A stretch of 64,000 bases of DNA from Mesorhizobium sp. INR15. GTDB lineage: Bacteria > Pseudomonadota > Alphaproteobacteria > Rhizobiales > Rhizobiaceae. The translations under genes and the position numbers were made by a program. Within the stretch, counting starts at the first letter, position 1. The number at the start of each line of letters is the position of its first letter. The notes beneath the pieces are model-generated. The model was given only the letters and a program-made list of their open reading frames with translations, ran no database searches and was not told where the DNA came from. The stretch is from the NCBI RefSeq assembly GCF_015500075.1, contig NZ_CP045496.1:1612001-1676000 (forward strand), written 5' to 3'. Below are positions 1 to 8,578 of the stretch, in pieces.

Positions 1-339
1 GAGCGCAAGATGAGCGACAAGATCGTCTATGGCTATCCGAAGGAGGGCTATCCAATGTTCATGGACAACGCCGCGATCATCAAGGACGCCAAGAATGTCG
101 AGAATGCCAAGCTGTTCCTGAATTTCGTCATGGATCCGGAAAACGCCGCGATGATCTCGTCCTTTGCCCGCTATGCCAACGGGATCAAGGGTTCGGAAGC
201 CTTCATGCCGGAAGACATGAAGACGGCGCCGGAGGTTAATATCCCCGCCCAATTCGCCGACAAAGGCGAGTTCGTCGTCGCCTGTCCTCCCGACGTCCAG
301 ACACTTTATACGAAGATCTGGACGGAACTGCTCAAGTAG
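1..339 (+). CDS. Polyamine-type ABC transporter substrate-binding protein, C-terminal fragment
   Basis: The reading frame is open from base 1, so the gene starts before the window; 112 codons and the stop are visible. The segment contains GYPKEGYPMFMDNAAI followed by a helical stretch (KNVENAKLFLNFVMDPENAA). This is typical of the C-terminal lobe of PotD-like periplasmic binding proteins for spermidine, putrescine or related amines. The protein would act in the periplasm and deliver ligand to an inner-membrane ABC permease, which must lie to the left. The ligand cannot be judged from a third of the protein. Confidence 0.8.
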   Translation, partial: ERKMSDKIVYGYPKEGYPMFMDNAAIIKDAKNVENAKLFLNFVMDPENAAMISSFARYANGIKGSEAFMPEDMKTAPEVNIPAQFADKGEFVVACPPDVQTLYTKIWTELLK

Positions 340-395
340 CGGCCTTGGTGCCAATTGGGCGACCGGCCCGGAAATATCCGAACGCAGGCCAGGAG

Positions 396-411
396 TTAAC
401 CACTCGTTAAC
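396..411 (+). promoter_or_regulatory. CtrA-like box TTAA-N7-TTAAC
   Basis: TTAA (396-399), seven bases, then TTAAC (407-411) exactly matches the alphaproteobacterial cell-cycle regulator CtrA consensus TTAA-N7-TTAAC. The nearest rightward gene starts only at 987 and the gene at 585-800 reads the other way. If real, the box should control an unannotated short transcript or act from a distance. A chance match is possible. Confidence 0.4.
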
Positions 412-489
412 CAAAGTCCTCTTTACTGATCCGTATCGCTTCCGTACCGCGACCACGGATGTACTGGCGCGGACGTTGAAGTGGAAAGG

Positions 490-514
490 AAAGGTCGGCT
501 CCGTGCCGGCCTTT
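490..514 (+). terminator. Terminator-like hairpin
   Basis: AAAGGTCGGC (490-499) pairs with GCCGGCCTTT (505-514) through a five-base loop, with one T-G wobble. Only a short T run sits at the 3' arm. It lies 150 bases after the stop at 339 and about 80 bases after a CtrA-like box. It could end the binding-protein transcript or a small RNA. Confidence 0.45.
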
Positions 515-584
515 TGCCTTTCAGCGCGCCCACCTGGCGCTTCGTTTCGCCGAAAAATTAGCGCTGCTTCAATGGTTTGACGGC

Positions 585-800
585 TCAGTGCTGTCTGCGC
601 CGTGCCTCGGCGTGGCGTGCCAGCTCAGGCATTTCGAAGACATAGTCGCTCCACGCCGACTGCGGGATCTGCCCGGCCAGGTAGCATTCCAGCAGCAGCC
701 TCTGCTCTGCATTCAGCGGTCTCGGCGCGCGCTCATGATCCATTCCCAACGAGTGGAACAGCGTGCGCGTCAGTTCCGAGACATTGAAATGGATCGACAT
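585..800 (-). CDS. Small hypothetical protein, 71 aa
   Basis: I do not recognise a family. The 71-residue product is soluble, with no signal peptide or membrane segment; the middle (PLNAEQRLLLECYLAGQIP) looks helical and the C-terminus is basic. The start is supported by AAGGAG seven bases before the ATG. An imperfect EcfG-like promoter (GAAAC-N16-CGTT, bases 847 down to 823) ends 23 bases before the start, with one mismatch in the -35 element. It may therefore belong to the stress regulon that dominates 19-28 kb, but that is weak. Confidence 0.6.
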   Translation of the reverse strand: MSIHFNVSELTRTLFHSLGMDHERAPRPLNAEQRLLLECYLAGQIPQSAWSDYVFEMPELARHAEARRRQH

Positions 801-930
801 CGGCGTTCTCCTTCGACTTTTAAACGTCGAAGGCCGAACAAGGTTTCAATGACGGATACGGGTAACGACAGATTGATCGTGGCCGGCTCGATCAGGAACG
901 CCTCTCTCCCCCTGGAGCGCCTTCTCCTCT

Positions 931-955
931 GGAACGCTTGCCCAATCACGGCGTT
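931..955 (+). promoter_or_regulatory. EcfG-type (general stress) promoter
   Basis: GGAAC (931-935), 16 bases, CGTT (952-955). This matches the consensus recognised by alphaproteobacterial general-stress sigma factors of the EcfG family. It ends 31 bases before the ATG at 987. An ecfG gene lies at 22448 in the same window. Confidence 0.7.
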
Positions 956-986
956 GTGAGTGGCGATCAAACCAGGAGCAATCGCC

Positions 987-1223
987 ATGGCCACATTCAG
1001 CGAAATGAAAGTGCAGGAGATTGTCGAAGACGAGACCCTGACCACCGAAGAGAAAATCGCGCAGCTGCGCGATATAGAGTCCGAGGCGAGAGGGATGCAG
1101 CGGGCCGCATCGGAAAGCCCGATGGGCGACAATGACGGCTGGCAGGACGATCTGCGTCAGGTCCGATTTGCATTGGATAAGCTCGGGGCGAAAGAGCCCA
1201 GGAAGGGTGCTGCTTCGCTCTGA
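987..1223 (+). CDS. Small hypothetical protein, probable general-stress gene
   Basis: The 78-residue, highly charged product is predicted helical throughout, with no signal peptide or membrane segment. No family was recognised. I chose the ATG at 987 over the in-frame one at 960 because AGGAG lies eight bases before it, and because 960 falls almost on the -10 element of the EcfG-type promoter at 931-955. That promoter implies induction by EcfG under general stress. The gene is convergent with the lipoprotein gene at 1248-1595. Confidence 0.65.
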   Translation: MATFSEMKVQEIVEDETLTTEEKIAQLRDIESEARGMQRAASESPMGDNDGWQDDLRQVRFALDKLGAKEPRKGAASL

Positions 1224-1247
1224 AGCGGAGCCGCCGCGCAAGCGAAG

Positions 1248-1595
1248 CTAGTCGCAGACCATGCGAACTCTTTTGCCTGGCTCGCTGACGTTGCGGCATG
1301 CCAGCGCCTTGGTAGGACCCGACGACAGAGGAGGTGTGCTGGGGGCCCTTGTCACGTGCCTTCTAGGCGCCGCGACCCTTCGCTCGGTAAATCGTCTCGG
1401 CTCCTGGGGTGCCACCGGGAAGGCCCCGGCCTCGGCCACCGGCTGTGCTGCGAGCGCGTTCGGGGGCGGCCGGTCCCAAAAGCGCCGGACGTCAAGCGGC
1501 TTTGGAATGACCACCGTGCCATCATAGCTGCGCGAACAGCCGCTCCCGACAAGCAAGGTCAGGCCCAGGAAAAAAGGCAGAATCCGTCCGAACAT
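1248..1595 (-). CDS. Putative lipoprotein, 115 aa
   Basis: The N-terminus is MFGRILPFFLGLTLLVGSGC, a hydrophobic signal followed by a lipobox-like VGSGC (Cys at residue 20), so the protein is probably lipidated in the envelope. The rest is Pro/Arg-rich and low in complexity, ending with two cysteines (ACRNV and MVCD) that could form a disulfide. I chose the internal ATG at 1595 because the signal peptide begins there and AGGGGTG precedes it; the longer frame to 1670 adds a non-signal extension. No specific function is recognised. Confidence 0.6.
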   Translation of the reverse strand: MFGRILPFFLGLTLLVGSGCSRSYDGTVVIPKPLDVRRFWDRPPPNALAAQPVAEAGAFPVAPQEPRRFTERRVAAPRRHVTRAPSTPPLSSGPTKALACRNVSEPGKRVRMVCD

Positions 1596-1707
1596 TAGCA
1601 ACACCCCTAAGTAGGGGCTTATAACGCGGCTTTGCTCCTGTCGACAACCGGGCCGAACAGCGCAGGCCACAACCAGGCGTCGTTGGCTGGTTTGCGATCC
1701 GTTAAGG

Positions 1708-1722
1708 TTAGCGGATCGTTAA
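1708..1722 (+). promoter_or_regulatory. Imperfect CtrA-like box before the hybrid kinase
   Basis: TTAG (1708-1711), seven bases, TTAA (1719-1722) differs by one base from the CtrA consensus TTAA-N7-TTAA. It lies 66 bases before the kinase start at 1788. It suggests possible cell-cycle control, at low confidence. Confidence 0.25.
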
Positions 1723-1787
1723 TGCTTCTAAGTCACATTCCGCCGACGAACCGCGGAGGGAGGGTTCGGCCTTGATTTAGGGGTGGG

Positions 1788-4700
1788 ATGGGGATGGACG
1801 CGGACGGAACTGTTGCACGTGGCAAGCGCGCGCCCAGCAAGGCGGCTGCGACGGGTGGTGAGCCATCATCGTCCGCGCCGGATATGGATTGCGCCGATAC
1901 GCTTCGTGAACTGATCGAGACAGGCTCGGACTGGGTCTGGGAGACCGACGCCGATCTGCGATTTTCCTGGCTTTCGCAGTCCTATCAGGCGGCTACCGGC
2001 ATTGACCCTACCACCGTGCTTGGCAGGTTCCGCTTCGATTTCCTCAATCAGGTCCTGCATGGAAACCGCAGTGCCGCCGCCCATCTTGAGGATTTGCAGG
2101 CGCACCGGCCATTTCGCGATTTCGTCTATGAATTGAAAGGCGGCCGCGCCGATTGCCGCTGGATTTTGACATCAGGTGTTCCACGGTTCGACGCTGAAGG
2201 AAAATTTGGCGGCTATCGTGGCATTGGCCGTAACGTTACGGCGTTGGCCGCGGCCTTCCGAGATTTGGAGGAAAGGCAAGAACCGGGCGAACCGGCGACA
2301 AGCGGCGAGAGCGCCGACGCCAATCTCCGCACGATGGTTCATTCGATGCCGATCGGCATCCTTGTCGTCGACGCGGAGTTGCGCACGGAAGTCATCAACC
2401 GCGCCTTCTACGACTTCTGGGAGATAGACTCCCGTGGCGCCTCGGTCGGCTGCAGCTTCCGCGAATTGATGGAAGCCAGCCGGCACATCGATCCGCTGGG
2501 ATCCGACGAGGTGGCCTGGCAGCGCCACATCGCCGAGCGAGAGGCGGAGATCAGGGCAGGTGCAACCGGGTCGCGGCAAATGCCGCGCGCCGACGGGCGC
2601 ACGATGATCTCATCCCTGGCTGCGCTCGCCGGCGGCAAGCGGCTTATCTCCTATGTCGACATCACCGACATGAAGGACCGCGAGGCGGAGCTTGCCGAGG
2701 CGCTGGAGAAGGCGCGGCTGGCGGAAGCGGTTATCAACGCCGTCAAGGATCCGATCTTCGTCAAGGACGACAATCTGCGCTTTGTCTTTGTCAACGAGGC
2801 GTTTGCAGCTCTGTTTGGCAGGACGCCGCAAGCCATGCTCGGCAAGCCCGGTGGTGATTTCCTTTCGACCGGCGATGTCGCGCTCTTCGAACAAAGCGAA
2901 CGGGCCGTGCTCGCGACGGGCCGGCCGTACGAAGTCGAGGAGAATTTCAAGACCGAGGGCGCCAACCGCTCACGCATCGTCAGAAAAAATCGCGTCGAAA
3001 TGGCCAGCGGCCGCAACTATGTCGCCGGCTTCCTTTTCGACATTTCCGAAACGAAGCGGCGTGAGACCGAGGCGGAAGATGCCCGCAGGCATCTCGCCAG
3101 CGTTTTGGAATCGCTGCCGGCCGGCGTCATCATCTATGACCGCGACGACAATTTCATCTTCGCCAATCACAAGATGCAAGACGCGGTTCCGGAGCTCAAA
3201 CCGGTATGGCAGCCAGGCCGGACCTTCAGGGAGGCTTTGGAGTTTGGCCGGTCCGCGGGCTATTTCCGCCAGAGCGGCGATGCGGAACTCGACAAGCTCT
3301 ACGACCGCGACCCTGAGCGCTGGATGCATGGCATTCTCAGCCGCTGCCGCTTGCCCAGCGCATCGTTCGAGCGTGTCAATCCGGATGGCAGCTGGCATCA
3401 GGTCTACGACATGCGCACCGATGACGGCACGTTCATCGGCGTGCGCGTCGACATTTCCGGGATCAAGAGCCGTGAAAAGGCGTTGCGCGACTCGATGCGC
3501 CAGATCGACCTGTTCCGGCACGTAATGGATGAACTGCCGGTCGCCGCCTTCATCAAGGCCGAGGACCTGAGCATCGAGTTCGTCAACAAGGCCTGGTGCG
3601 CCATGACCGGCATCGCCAAGGAAGATGCCATCGGCCACACCGACCGGCAGCTTTTTGGCGCCGTGGACGCGGATGGCTACAGCAACGATGATGCGCAAGT
3701 CGCCGCCACGGGCGCCGTCAGGGAGATCGAGGAGCCCGTCACCCATCGCGATGGCACGGTGCGGCAGCTGATGACGCGCAAAAGCCGGCTGGTGGCGCTC
3801 GACGGATCAGTGCACCTTGTCGGCTCCAGCACCGACATCACCGAAGTCAAGGCACGCGAGCGCGCGCTGGAAGACAGCATGCGCGAGAACGAGGTATTCC
3901 GCAATCTGATCGACAATGTGCCGGTGTCGATCTACGCCAAGCGTTCCGATCTCAGGCAGTTCTATGTCAACAAAGGCTGGTGCGACCTCACCGGCTTCAG
4001 CAAGGAAGAGGCGATCGGCAAGACCGACATCGAGATCTTCGGGCCAGACGGCGAAGCCTTCGTCAATGGCGATCTCGCCGTGCTGCGCACAGGCGAAACC
4101 CAGGAGGTCGAGGAGGCGGTGACGCTTGCCGACGGCAGCGTACGCCACCAGTTCGCCCGCAAGGGCGCGATGATCGCGTCCGATGGGTCGCTTTACCTGA
4201 TCGGCTCGACCACTGACATCACCGAGTTGAAGCAGCGCGAGGGCGAACTGCGCGAGGCACGCCAGCGCGCGGTGCTCGCCGACCGGGCCAAGTCGGAATT
4301 CCTCGCCAACATGAGCCATGAAATCCGCACGCCGATGAACGGCGTGCTCGGCATGGCCGAACTGTTGGCCAAATCGGACCTCGACCCGAAGCAGAAGACG
4401 TTCACTGATATCATCGTGAAATCGGGCAACGCGCTGCTGACCATCATCAACGACATTCTGGATTTCTCGAAGATCGATGCCGGCCAGATGGTGCTCGACC
4501 CGGCACCCTTCAACCTTGCCGAAGCGATCGAGGACGTGGCGACACTGGTGTCGACACGCGCCAAGGAAAAGGACCTCGAGCTTATCGTGCGCGTCGAGCC
4601 ACGTCTCGAGAGCCTGTTTGTCGGCGATGTCGGCCGTATCCGGCAGATCGTCACCAACCTGGTCGGCAACGCGGTGAAGTTTACCGACGAGGGCCATGTG

Positions 4701-5936
4701 CTGGTCGACGTGACCGGTGAACGGATGCCGGCCGGAACCAAGCTCACCATCTCGGTCACCGATACCGGAATAGGAATTCCCGACGAGAAACTGAAACTGG
4801 TGTTTGAAAAATTCAGCCAGGTCGACACCTCCTCGACAAGGCGGCACGAAGGCACCGGCCTCGGTCTCGCCATCACCTCGCGGCTCGTCGAGCTGATGGG
4901 GGGCGACATTGGTGTCGAGAGCGCCGAAGGCAAGGGCTCGACCTTCTGGTTCACCGTGACGCTGCCTCGGGCAGGGCAACCGACCGGGCAGCGGATCACG
5001 CCGGTAGATGTCACCGGCGCCCGGGTGCTGATCGTCGACGACAATGCCGTCAACCGGGCGATCCTGACCGAGCAGATGGCGTCGTGGACATTCGATTCCT
5101 GCGCGGCGGAGAGTGGCGCCGAGGGGCTGAAGGTCCTGATCGCCGCCGCGGCCTATGATGTGCCGGTCGATTGCGTGGTGCTCGACTACCAGATGCCCGG
5201 CATGAGCGGCGCGGAAATGGCGCGCATCGTGCGCAACACAGCCGGGCTCACTGATACGCCGATCATCATGCTGACCTCCGTCGACCAGTCGCTGTCCAAC
5301 ACCAGCTATCGCGATCTCGGCATCGATGCCCAACTGATCAAGCCGGCCCGGTCTTCGGTGCTTCTGGAAACGCTGGTCGCCACCATTCAGCGGCATCGCC
5401 ACGCGGTCGAAAGCAGCAAGCCGCGGCCGGCGATGGCCGGCCTGGGGAATGACAGGCCGCTGGCGGCGGCTGAGCGGGCGCTGCTGCAGCCGCCCGCGAT
5501 CCGTCCCCGGCCGCTTGCGAGCGCCAGTGACGAGCGCCGGCTGGACATCCTCGTTGCCGAGGACAATGAGGTGAACCAGATGGTCTTCACCCAGATCCTC
5601 GGCGAGACCGGCTTTGGCTTCGAAATCGTCGGCAATGGCCGCAAGGCGCTCGACGCGTTCGGCAAGCTCAACCCGCGCATGATCCTGATGGATGTTTCGA
5701 TGCCTGAGATGAGCGGGCTCGAGGCGACCGCCGCGATCCGCCGTCTGGAAGAAGCTTCCGGCACGCATGTTCCGATCGTCGGCGTCACCGCGCATGCATT
5801 GAAGGGCGATCGCGAACGCTGCCTCGAGGCCGGCATGGACGACTACCTGCCCAAACCGATCAGCCCCCGGGCACTGCTTGAAAAGCTGGAGCGCTGGATA
5901 GGCGCTGGCGAGGAAGCGCAGCGCAGCGCGGGGTAG
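1788..5936 (+). CDS. Hybrid sensor histidine kinase with six PAS domains and two receivers
   Basis: The 1382-residue protein has six consecutive PAS-like repeats (roughly 35-150, 180-290, 305-420, 430-560, 565-690, 690-815). The HisKA H-box NMSHEIRTPMNG follows, with phospho-acceptor His844. The ATPase has an N-box (QIVTNLVGNAVKFT) and G-boxes (DTGIGIP, GTGLGLAI). The first receiver has Asp1133 in LDYQMPG and the second Asp1302 in MDVSMPEMSG with KP near the end. There is no transmembrane segment, so it is a cytoplasmic sensor, and the last receiver suggests a phosphorelay through an Hpt protein. It sits where phoR lies in some rhizobial pst loci, but its build is unlike the short membrane-bound PhoR. 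Signal and partner are unknown. Confidence 0.92.
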   Translation: MGMDADGTVARGKRAPSKAAATGGEPSSSAPDMDCADTLRELIETGSDWVWETDADLRFSWLSQSYQAATGIDPTTVLGRFRFDFLNQVLHGNRSAAAHLEDLQAHRPFRDFVYELKGGRADCRWILTSGVPRFDAEGKFGGYRGIGRNVTALAAAFRDLEERQEPGEPATSGESADANLRTMVHSMPIGILVVDAELRTEVINRAFYDFWEIDSRGASVGCSFRELMEASRHIDPLGSDEVAWQRHIAEREAEIRAGATGSRQMPRADGRTMISSLAALAGGKRLISYVDITDMKDREAELAEALEKARLAEAVINAVKDPIFVKDDNLRFVFVNEAFAALFGRTPQAMLGKPGGDFLSTGDVALFEQSERAVLATGRPYEVEENFKTEGANRSRIVRKNRVEMASGRNYVAGFLFDISETKRRETEAEDARRHLASVLESLPAGVIIYDRDDNFIFANHKMQDAVPELKPVWQPGRTFREALEFGRSAGYFRQSGDAELDKLYDRDPERWMHGILSRCRLPSASFERVNPDGSWHQVYDMRTDDGTFIGVRVDISGIKSREKALRDSMRQIDLFRHVMDELPVAAFIKAEDLSIEFVNKAWCAMTGIAKEDAIGHTDRQLFGAVDADGYSNDDAQVAATGAVREIEEPVTHRDGTVRQLMTRKSRLVALDGSVHLVGSSTDITEVKARERALEDSMRENEVFRNLIDNVPVSIYAKRSDLRQFYVNKGWCDLTGFSKEEAIGKTDIEIFGPDGEAFVNGDLAVLRTGETQEVEEAVTLADGSVRHQFARKGAMIASDGSLYLIGSTTDITELKQREGELREARQRAVLADRAKSEFLANMSHEIRTPMNGVLGMAELLAKSDLDPKQKTFTDIIVKSGNALLTIINDILDFSKIDAGQMVLDPAPFNLAEAIEDVATLVSTRAKEKDLELIVRVEPRLESLFVGDVGRIRQIVTNLVGNAVKFTDEGHVLVDVTGERMPAGTKLTISVTDTGIGIPDEKLKLVFEKFSQVDTSSTRRHEGTGLGLAITSRLVELMGGDIGVESAEGKGSTFWFTVTLPRAGQPTGQRITPVDVTGARVLIVDDNAVNRAILTEQMASWTFDSCAAESGAEGLKVLIAAAAYDVPVDCVVLDYQMPGMSGAEMARIVRNTAGLTDTPIIMLTSVDQSLSNTSYRDLGIDAQLIKPARSSVLLETLVATIQRHRHAVESSKPRPAMAGLGNDRPLAAAERALLQPPAIRPRPLASASDERRLDILVAEDNEVNQMVFTQILGETGFGFEIVGNGRKALDAFGKLNPRMILMDVSMPEMSGLEATAAIRRLEEASGTHVPIVGVTAHALKGDRERCLEAGMDDYLPKPISPRALLEKLERWIGAGEEAQRSAG

Positions 5937-6468
5937 CCGAATTCGCTGAAAGGAATGCCCGGGCTTGAGCCTGTTGCCCGAAAATCCGGCATAGATTCGT
6001 GACAAGGCCAGGCGCTGCACTATAGCGCGATCGCACCATATCAATGCCGCGCCCAGTCGCGACAATGAGCCTTATCGAATTCCGTCCTTGCAGTTACGGG
6101 CGGGAGCAGCGACCGCCGGCATGAAACAGCGTCATCCTACCCCAACGGACCTGTTTTCGGCGATGGCCTGGCCACGACATGTTCTGGCCAAGAGCAACGC
6201 GCTCCCGTCCGGTTTTTCTTTTCCAAAGCCGGCTATCCAGATTTTGACGGCATGCAACTGGCTTGAAAGCCGCTCAAGCCTCTGATTCCCGGGGCAAACG
6301 GGGGTCTCGCCTCACGGGCAGGGAAGGCCCGGGTTTTGAACCTCCAGTAACGCGTTACCGGAGCGACATGAAACTGTCATGCGACTGTTATAATCGAAGG
6401 CTATTGGCCTCAGCGGGCGCCGGAGGAAATGGCGCCGAGAGACCATCTTCCGAACAGGAGCAGGCCAC
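5937..6468. other. 532-base intergenic region before pstS
   Basis: No convincing gene is present; the short frames inside (for example 6088-6285) lack a ribosome binding site and recognisable content. The right part holds the PHO box at 6374-6391 and the leader of pstS, with GAACAGGAG close to the ATG. Confidence 0.6.
6374..6391 (+). promoter_or_regulatory. PHO box (PhoB operator) upstream of pstS
   Basis: CTGTCAT-GCGA-CTGTTAT: two seven-base direct repeats 11 bases apart, differing from the classical PHO box CTGTCAT-N4-CTGTCAT at one base. It lies 78 bases before the pstS ATG. It predicts activation of the pst operon by PhoB, encoded at its far end, under phosphate starvation. Confidence 0.88.
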
Positions 6469-7524
6469 ATGAGACATTTCATCCGCTCGGCGGCCGTTGC
6501 GATCGCAATGGCTACGGCGTCCACTTTCACCCTTTCCGCGGCAATGGCAGCTGATCTTTCCGGCGCCGGCTCGACCTTCATCTACCCGGTGTTCGCCAAG
6601 TGGGCCGACACCTACAAGAAAGACACCGGCATCGGCCTCAACTACCAGTCGATCGGTTCCGGCGGCGGCATCAAGCAGGTCACCGCCAAGACCGTGACCT
6701 TCGGCGCCACCGACAAGCCAATGTCCGATGCCGACCTCGAGAAGAACGGCCTCGTGCAGTTCCCGATGGTCATGGGCGGCATCGTGCCGATCGTCAACCT
6801 GACGGGCGTCAAGCCGGGCGAACTCATCCTTGACGGCAAGACGATCGCGCAGATCTACATGGGCGCCATCACCACTTGGGACGACGCCGCGATCAAGGCG
6901 CTGAACCCGACCTTGACCCTGCCGTCGACCGCCATCGCCGTCGTCCACCGTTCGGACGGCTCGGGCACGACCTTCAACTTCACCAACTATCTGGTCAAGC
7001 TGTCGCCTGACTGGAAGGAAAAGGTTGGTTCGGACACGGCCGTTGAATGGCCGACCGGCGTTGGCGCCAAGGGAAGCGAAGGCGTTGCCAACACCGTCAA
7101 GCAGACCGACGGCGGTATCGGCTACGTCGAGTATGCTTATGCCAAGCAGAACAACCTCTCCTATTCGAAGATGTTGAACGCTGCTGGCAAGGTTGTCGAG
7201 CCTTCACTCGAATCCTTCGGCGCGGCTGCTTCGAATGCCGACTTCAAGGGCGCGAAGAACTTCAACGTCATCATCACCAACGAGCCTGGCGATGCCACCT
7301 GGCCGATCGCCGCCTCGACCTGGGTGCTGATCCACAAGGCTCCGGATGATGCGGCTGCCACCGGTGAAGCCCTGAAGTTCTTTGCCTGGGCCTACAAGGA
7401 CGGCAAGGAAACCGCCAAGGCGCTTGACTATGTCTCGATCCCGGACAGCGTCGTGGACCTGATCAAGACCTCCTGGAAGGCCGACATCATGGCCGACGGC
7501 AAGCCCGTCTACGCCGGCGAGTAA
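6469..7524 (+). CDS. pstS: Periplasmic phosphate-binding protein PstS
   Basis: This is the high-affinity phosphate receptor of the Pst ABC transporter. The 351 residues start with a Sec signal peptide (cleavage expected near residue 27, after LSAAMA). The mature part begins ADLSGAGSTFIYPVFAKW, the hallmark of PstS, followed by IGSGGGIKQ (about 62-70) and RSDGSGTTFNFTNYL (about 161-175), which contribute phosphate ligands. It leads pstSCAB-phoU-phoB and is preceded by a PHO box. A strong hairpin follows the stop, so pstS is likely expressed above the downstream genes, as usual for binding proteins. Confidence 0.97.
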   Translation: MRHFIRSAAVAIAMATASTFTLSAAMAADLSGAGSTFIYPVFAKWADTYKKDTGIGLNYQSIGSGGGIKQVTAKTVTFGATDKPMSDADLEKNGLVQFPMVMGGIVPIVNLTGVKPGELILDGKTIAQIYMGAITTWDDAAIKALNPTLTLPSTAIAVVHRSDGSGTTFNFTNYLVKLSPDWKEKVGSDTAVEWPTGVGAKGSEGVANTVKQTDGGIGYVEYAYAKQNNLSYSKMLNAAGKVVEPSLESFGAAASNADFKGAKNFNVIITNEPGDATWPIAASTWVLIHKAPDDAAATGEALKFFAWAYKDGKETAKALDYVSIPDSVVDLIKTSWKADIMADGKPVYAGE

Positions 7525-7535
7525 TTTCACCCGAA

Positions 7536-7566
7536 GGAGCGCCGCGCCTTGCGGCGCTCCTTTTTT
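7536..7566 (+). terminator. Intrinsic terminator/attenuator between pstS and pstC
   Basis: GGAGCGCCGC (7536-7545) pairs perfectly with GCGGCGCTCC (7551-7560) around a five-base loop, followed by six Ts. Because pstC begins only 25 bases later and needs the same promoter, partial termination that favours pstS is likely. Confidence 0.85.
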
Positions 7567-7591
7567 CTCAAGACAAAGAGCCGAGCTTGAC

Positions 7592-8575
7592 ATGAGTGCT
7601 GTCCAGGAAGCCTTGCCAGCCAATAAAGGCTCGCGCGACGCCATCGTCAGACGCTTCGCGCTGACCGATACTATCTTTCATGCGGCTACCCGTGCCGCCG
7701 CGATCCTCGTGCTGGTGCTGCTCGGCGGTGTCGCGATCTCCTTGTTTGCCGGTTCCTGGCAAGCGCTGTCTACCTTTGGCTTCTCCTTTCTGACCACCGA
7801 AAGCTGGAACCCGGTCACTGAGAAATTCGGTGCGCTGGCGCCCATCTACGGCACCATCATCACATCGGCCATCGCCATCCTGATTGCCGTGCCGCTCGGC
7901 ATCGGCATCGCAATCTTCCTCACGGAACTTTGCCCGCGCCCATTGCGGCGCCCGATCGGCATGGCGGTTGAACTGCTCGCTGGCATCCCCTCGATCATCT
8001 ACGGCATCTGGGGTCTGTTCGTGCTGGCACCGTTCCTGCAGACGACGGTTCAACCCTTCATTATCTGGCTGTTCCACGGCGTTCCCGGCCTCAACAACCT
8101 GTTTGCCGGCCCACCCTACGGCATCGGCCTGCTGACCTCGGCGATGATCCTCGCCATCATGATCCTGCCTTTCATCACCTCGATCACCAAGGACGTGTTC
8201 GACACGGTGCCGTCAGTGCTGAAAGAATCGGCCTACGGTATCGGTTGCACGACCTGGGAAGTGACCCGGCGCGTGGTTATTCCCTATACCCGCATCGGCA
8301 TCATGGGCGGCGTCATGCTTGCTCTTGGCCGTGCGCTCGGCGAAACGATGGCGGTGACCTTCGTCATCGGCAACGCGCACCGGATCAGCACCTCGCTGTT
8401 CGCGCCGGCCACGACAATCTCAGCGACCATCGCAAACGAATTCACCGAAGCCGTCGGCGATCTTTACACATCCTCGCTGGTGGCGCTCGGCTTGATCCTG
8501 TTTGTCATTACCTTCATCATCCTTGCCATGGCACGCTACATGCTGATGCGCATCGACGCCCGCACGGGAGCCTGA
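7592..8575 (+). CDS. pstC: Phosphate ABC transporter permease PstC
   Basis: Inner-membrane permease of the Pst phosphate importer. The 327-residue protein has about six hydrophobic helices and the MetI-type core, with the coupling loop region containing VLKESAYGIGCTTWEVTRRV and ALGRALGETMAVTFVIGN. The ALGETMAV stretch is characteristic of PstC. It forms a heterodimer with PstA, whose gene starts four bases after this stop. Length and order match the family. Confidence 0.96.
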   Translation: MSAVQEALPANKGSRDAIVRRFALTDTIFHAATRAAAILVLVLLGGVAISLFAGSWQALSTFGFSFLTTESWNPVTEKFGALAPIYGTIITSAIAILIAVPLGIGIAIFLTELCPRPLRRPIGMAVELLAGIPSIIYGIWGLFVLAPFLQTTVQPFIIWLFHGVPGLNNLFAGPPYGIGLLTSAMILAIMILPFITSITKDVFDTVPSVLKESAYGIGCTTWEVTRRVVIPYTRIGIMGGVMLALGRALGETMAVTFVIGNAHRISTSLFAPATTISATIANEFTEAVGDLYTSSLVALGLILFVITFIILAMARYMLMRIDARTGA

Positions 8576-8578
8576 CCG

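Noticed and set aside
823..847. Imperfect EcfG-like motif (GAAAC-N16-CGTT) before the gene at 585-800
   Set aside because: The -35 element has a mismatch at a highly conserved base, so I did not list it as a promoter, although its distance from the start is suitable.
3807..6065. Long leftward open frame of 752 codons opposite the hybrid kinase gene
   Set aside because: It lies entirely antisense to a well-supported kinase with conserved motifs and has no recognisable domain or ribosome binding site. High GC at third codon positions keeps antisense frames open.
6088..6472. Two short rightward frames between the hybrid kinase and pstS
   Set aside because: No ribosome binding site or family content; one runs through the PHO box.
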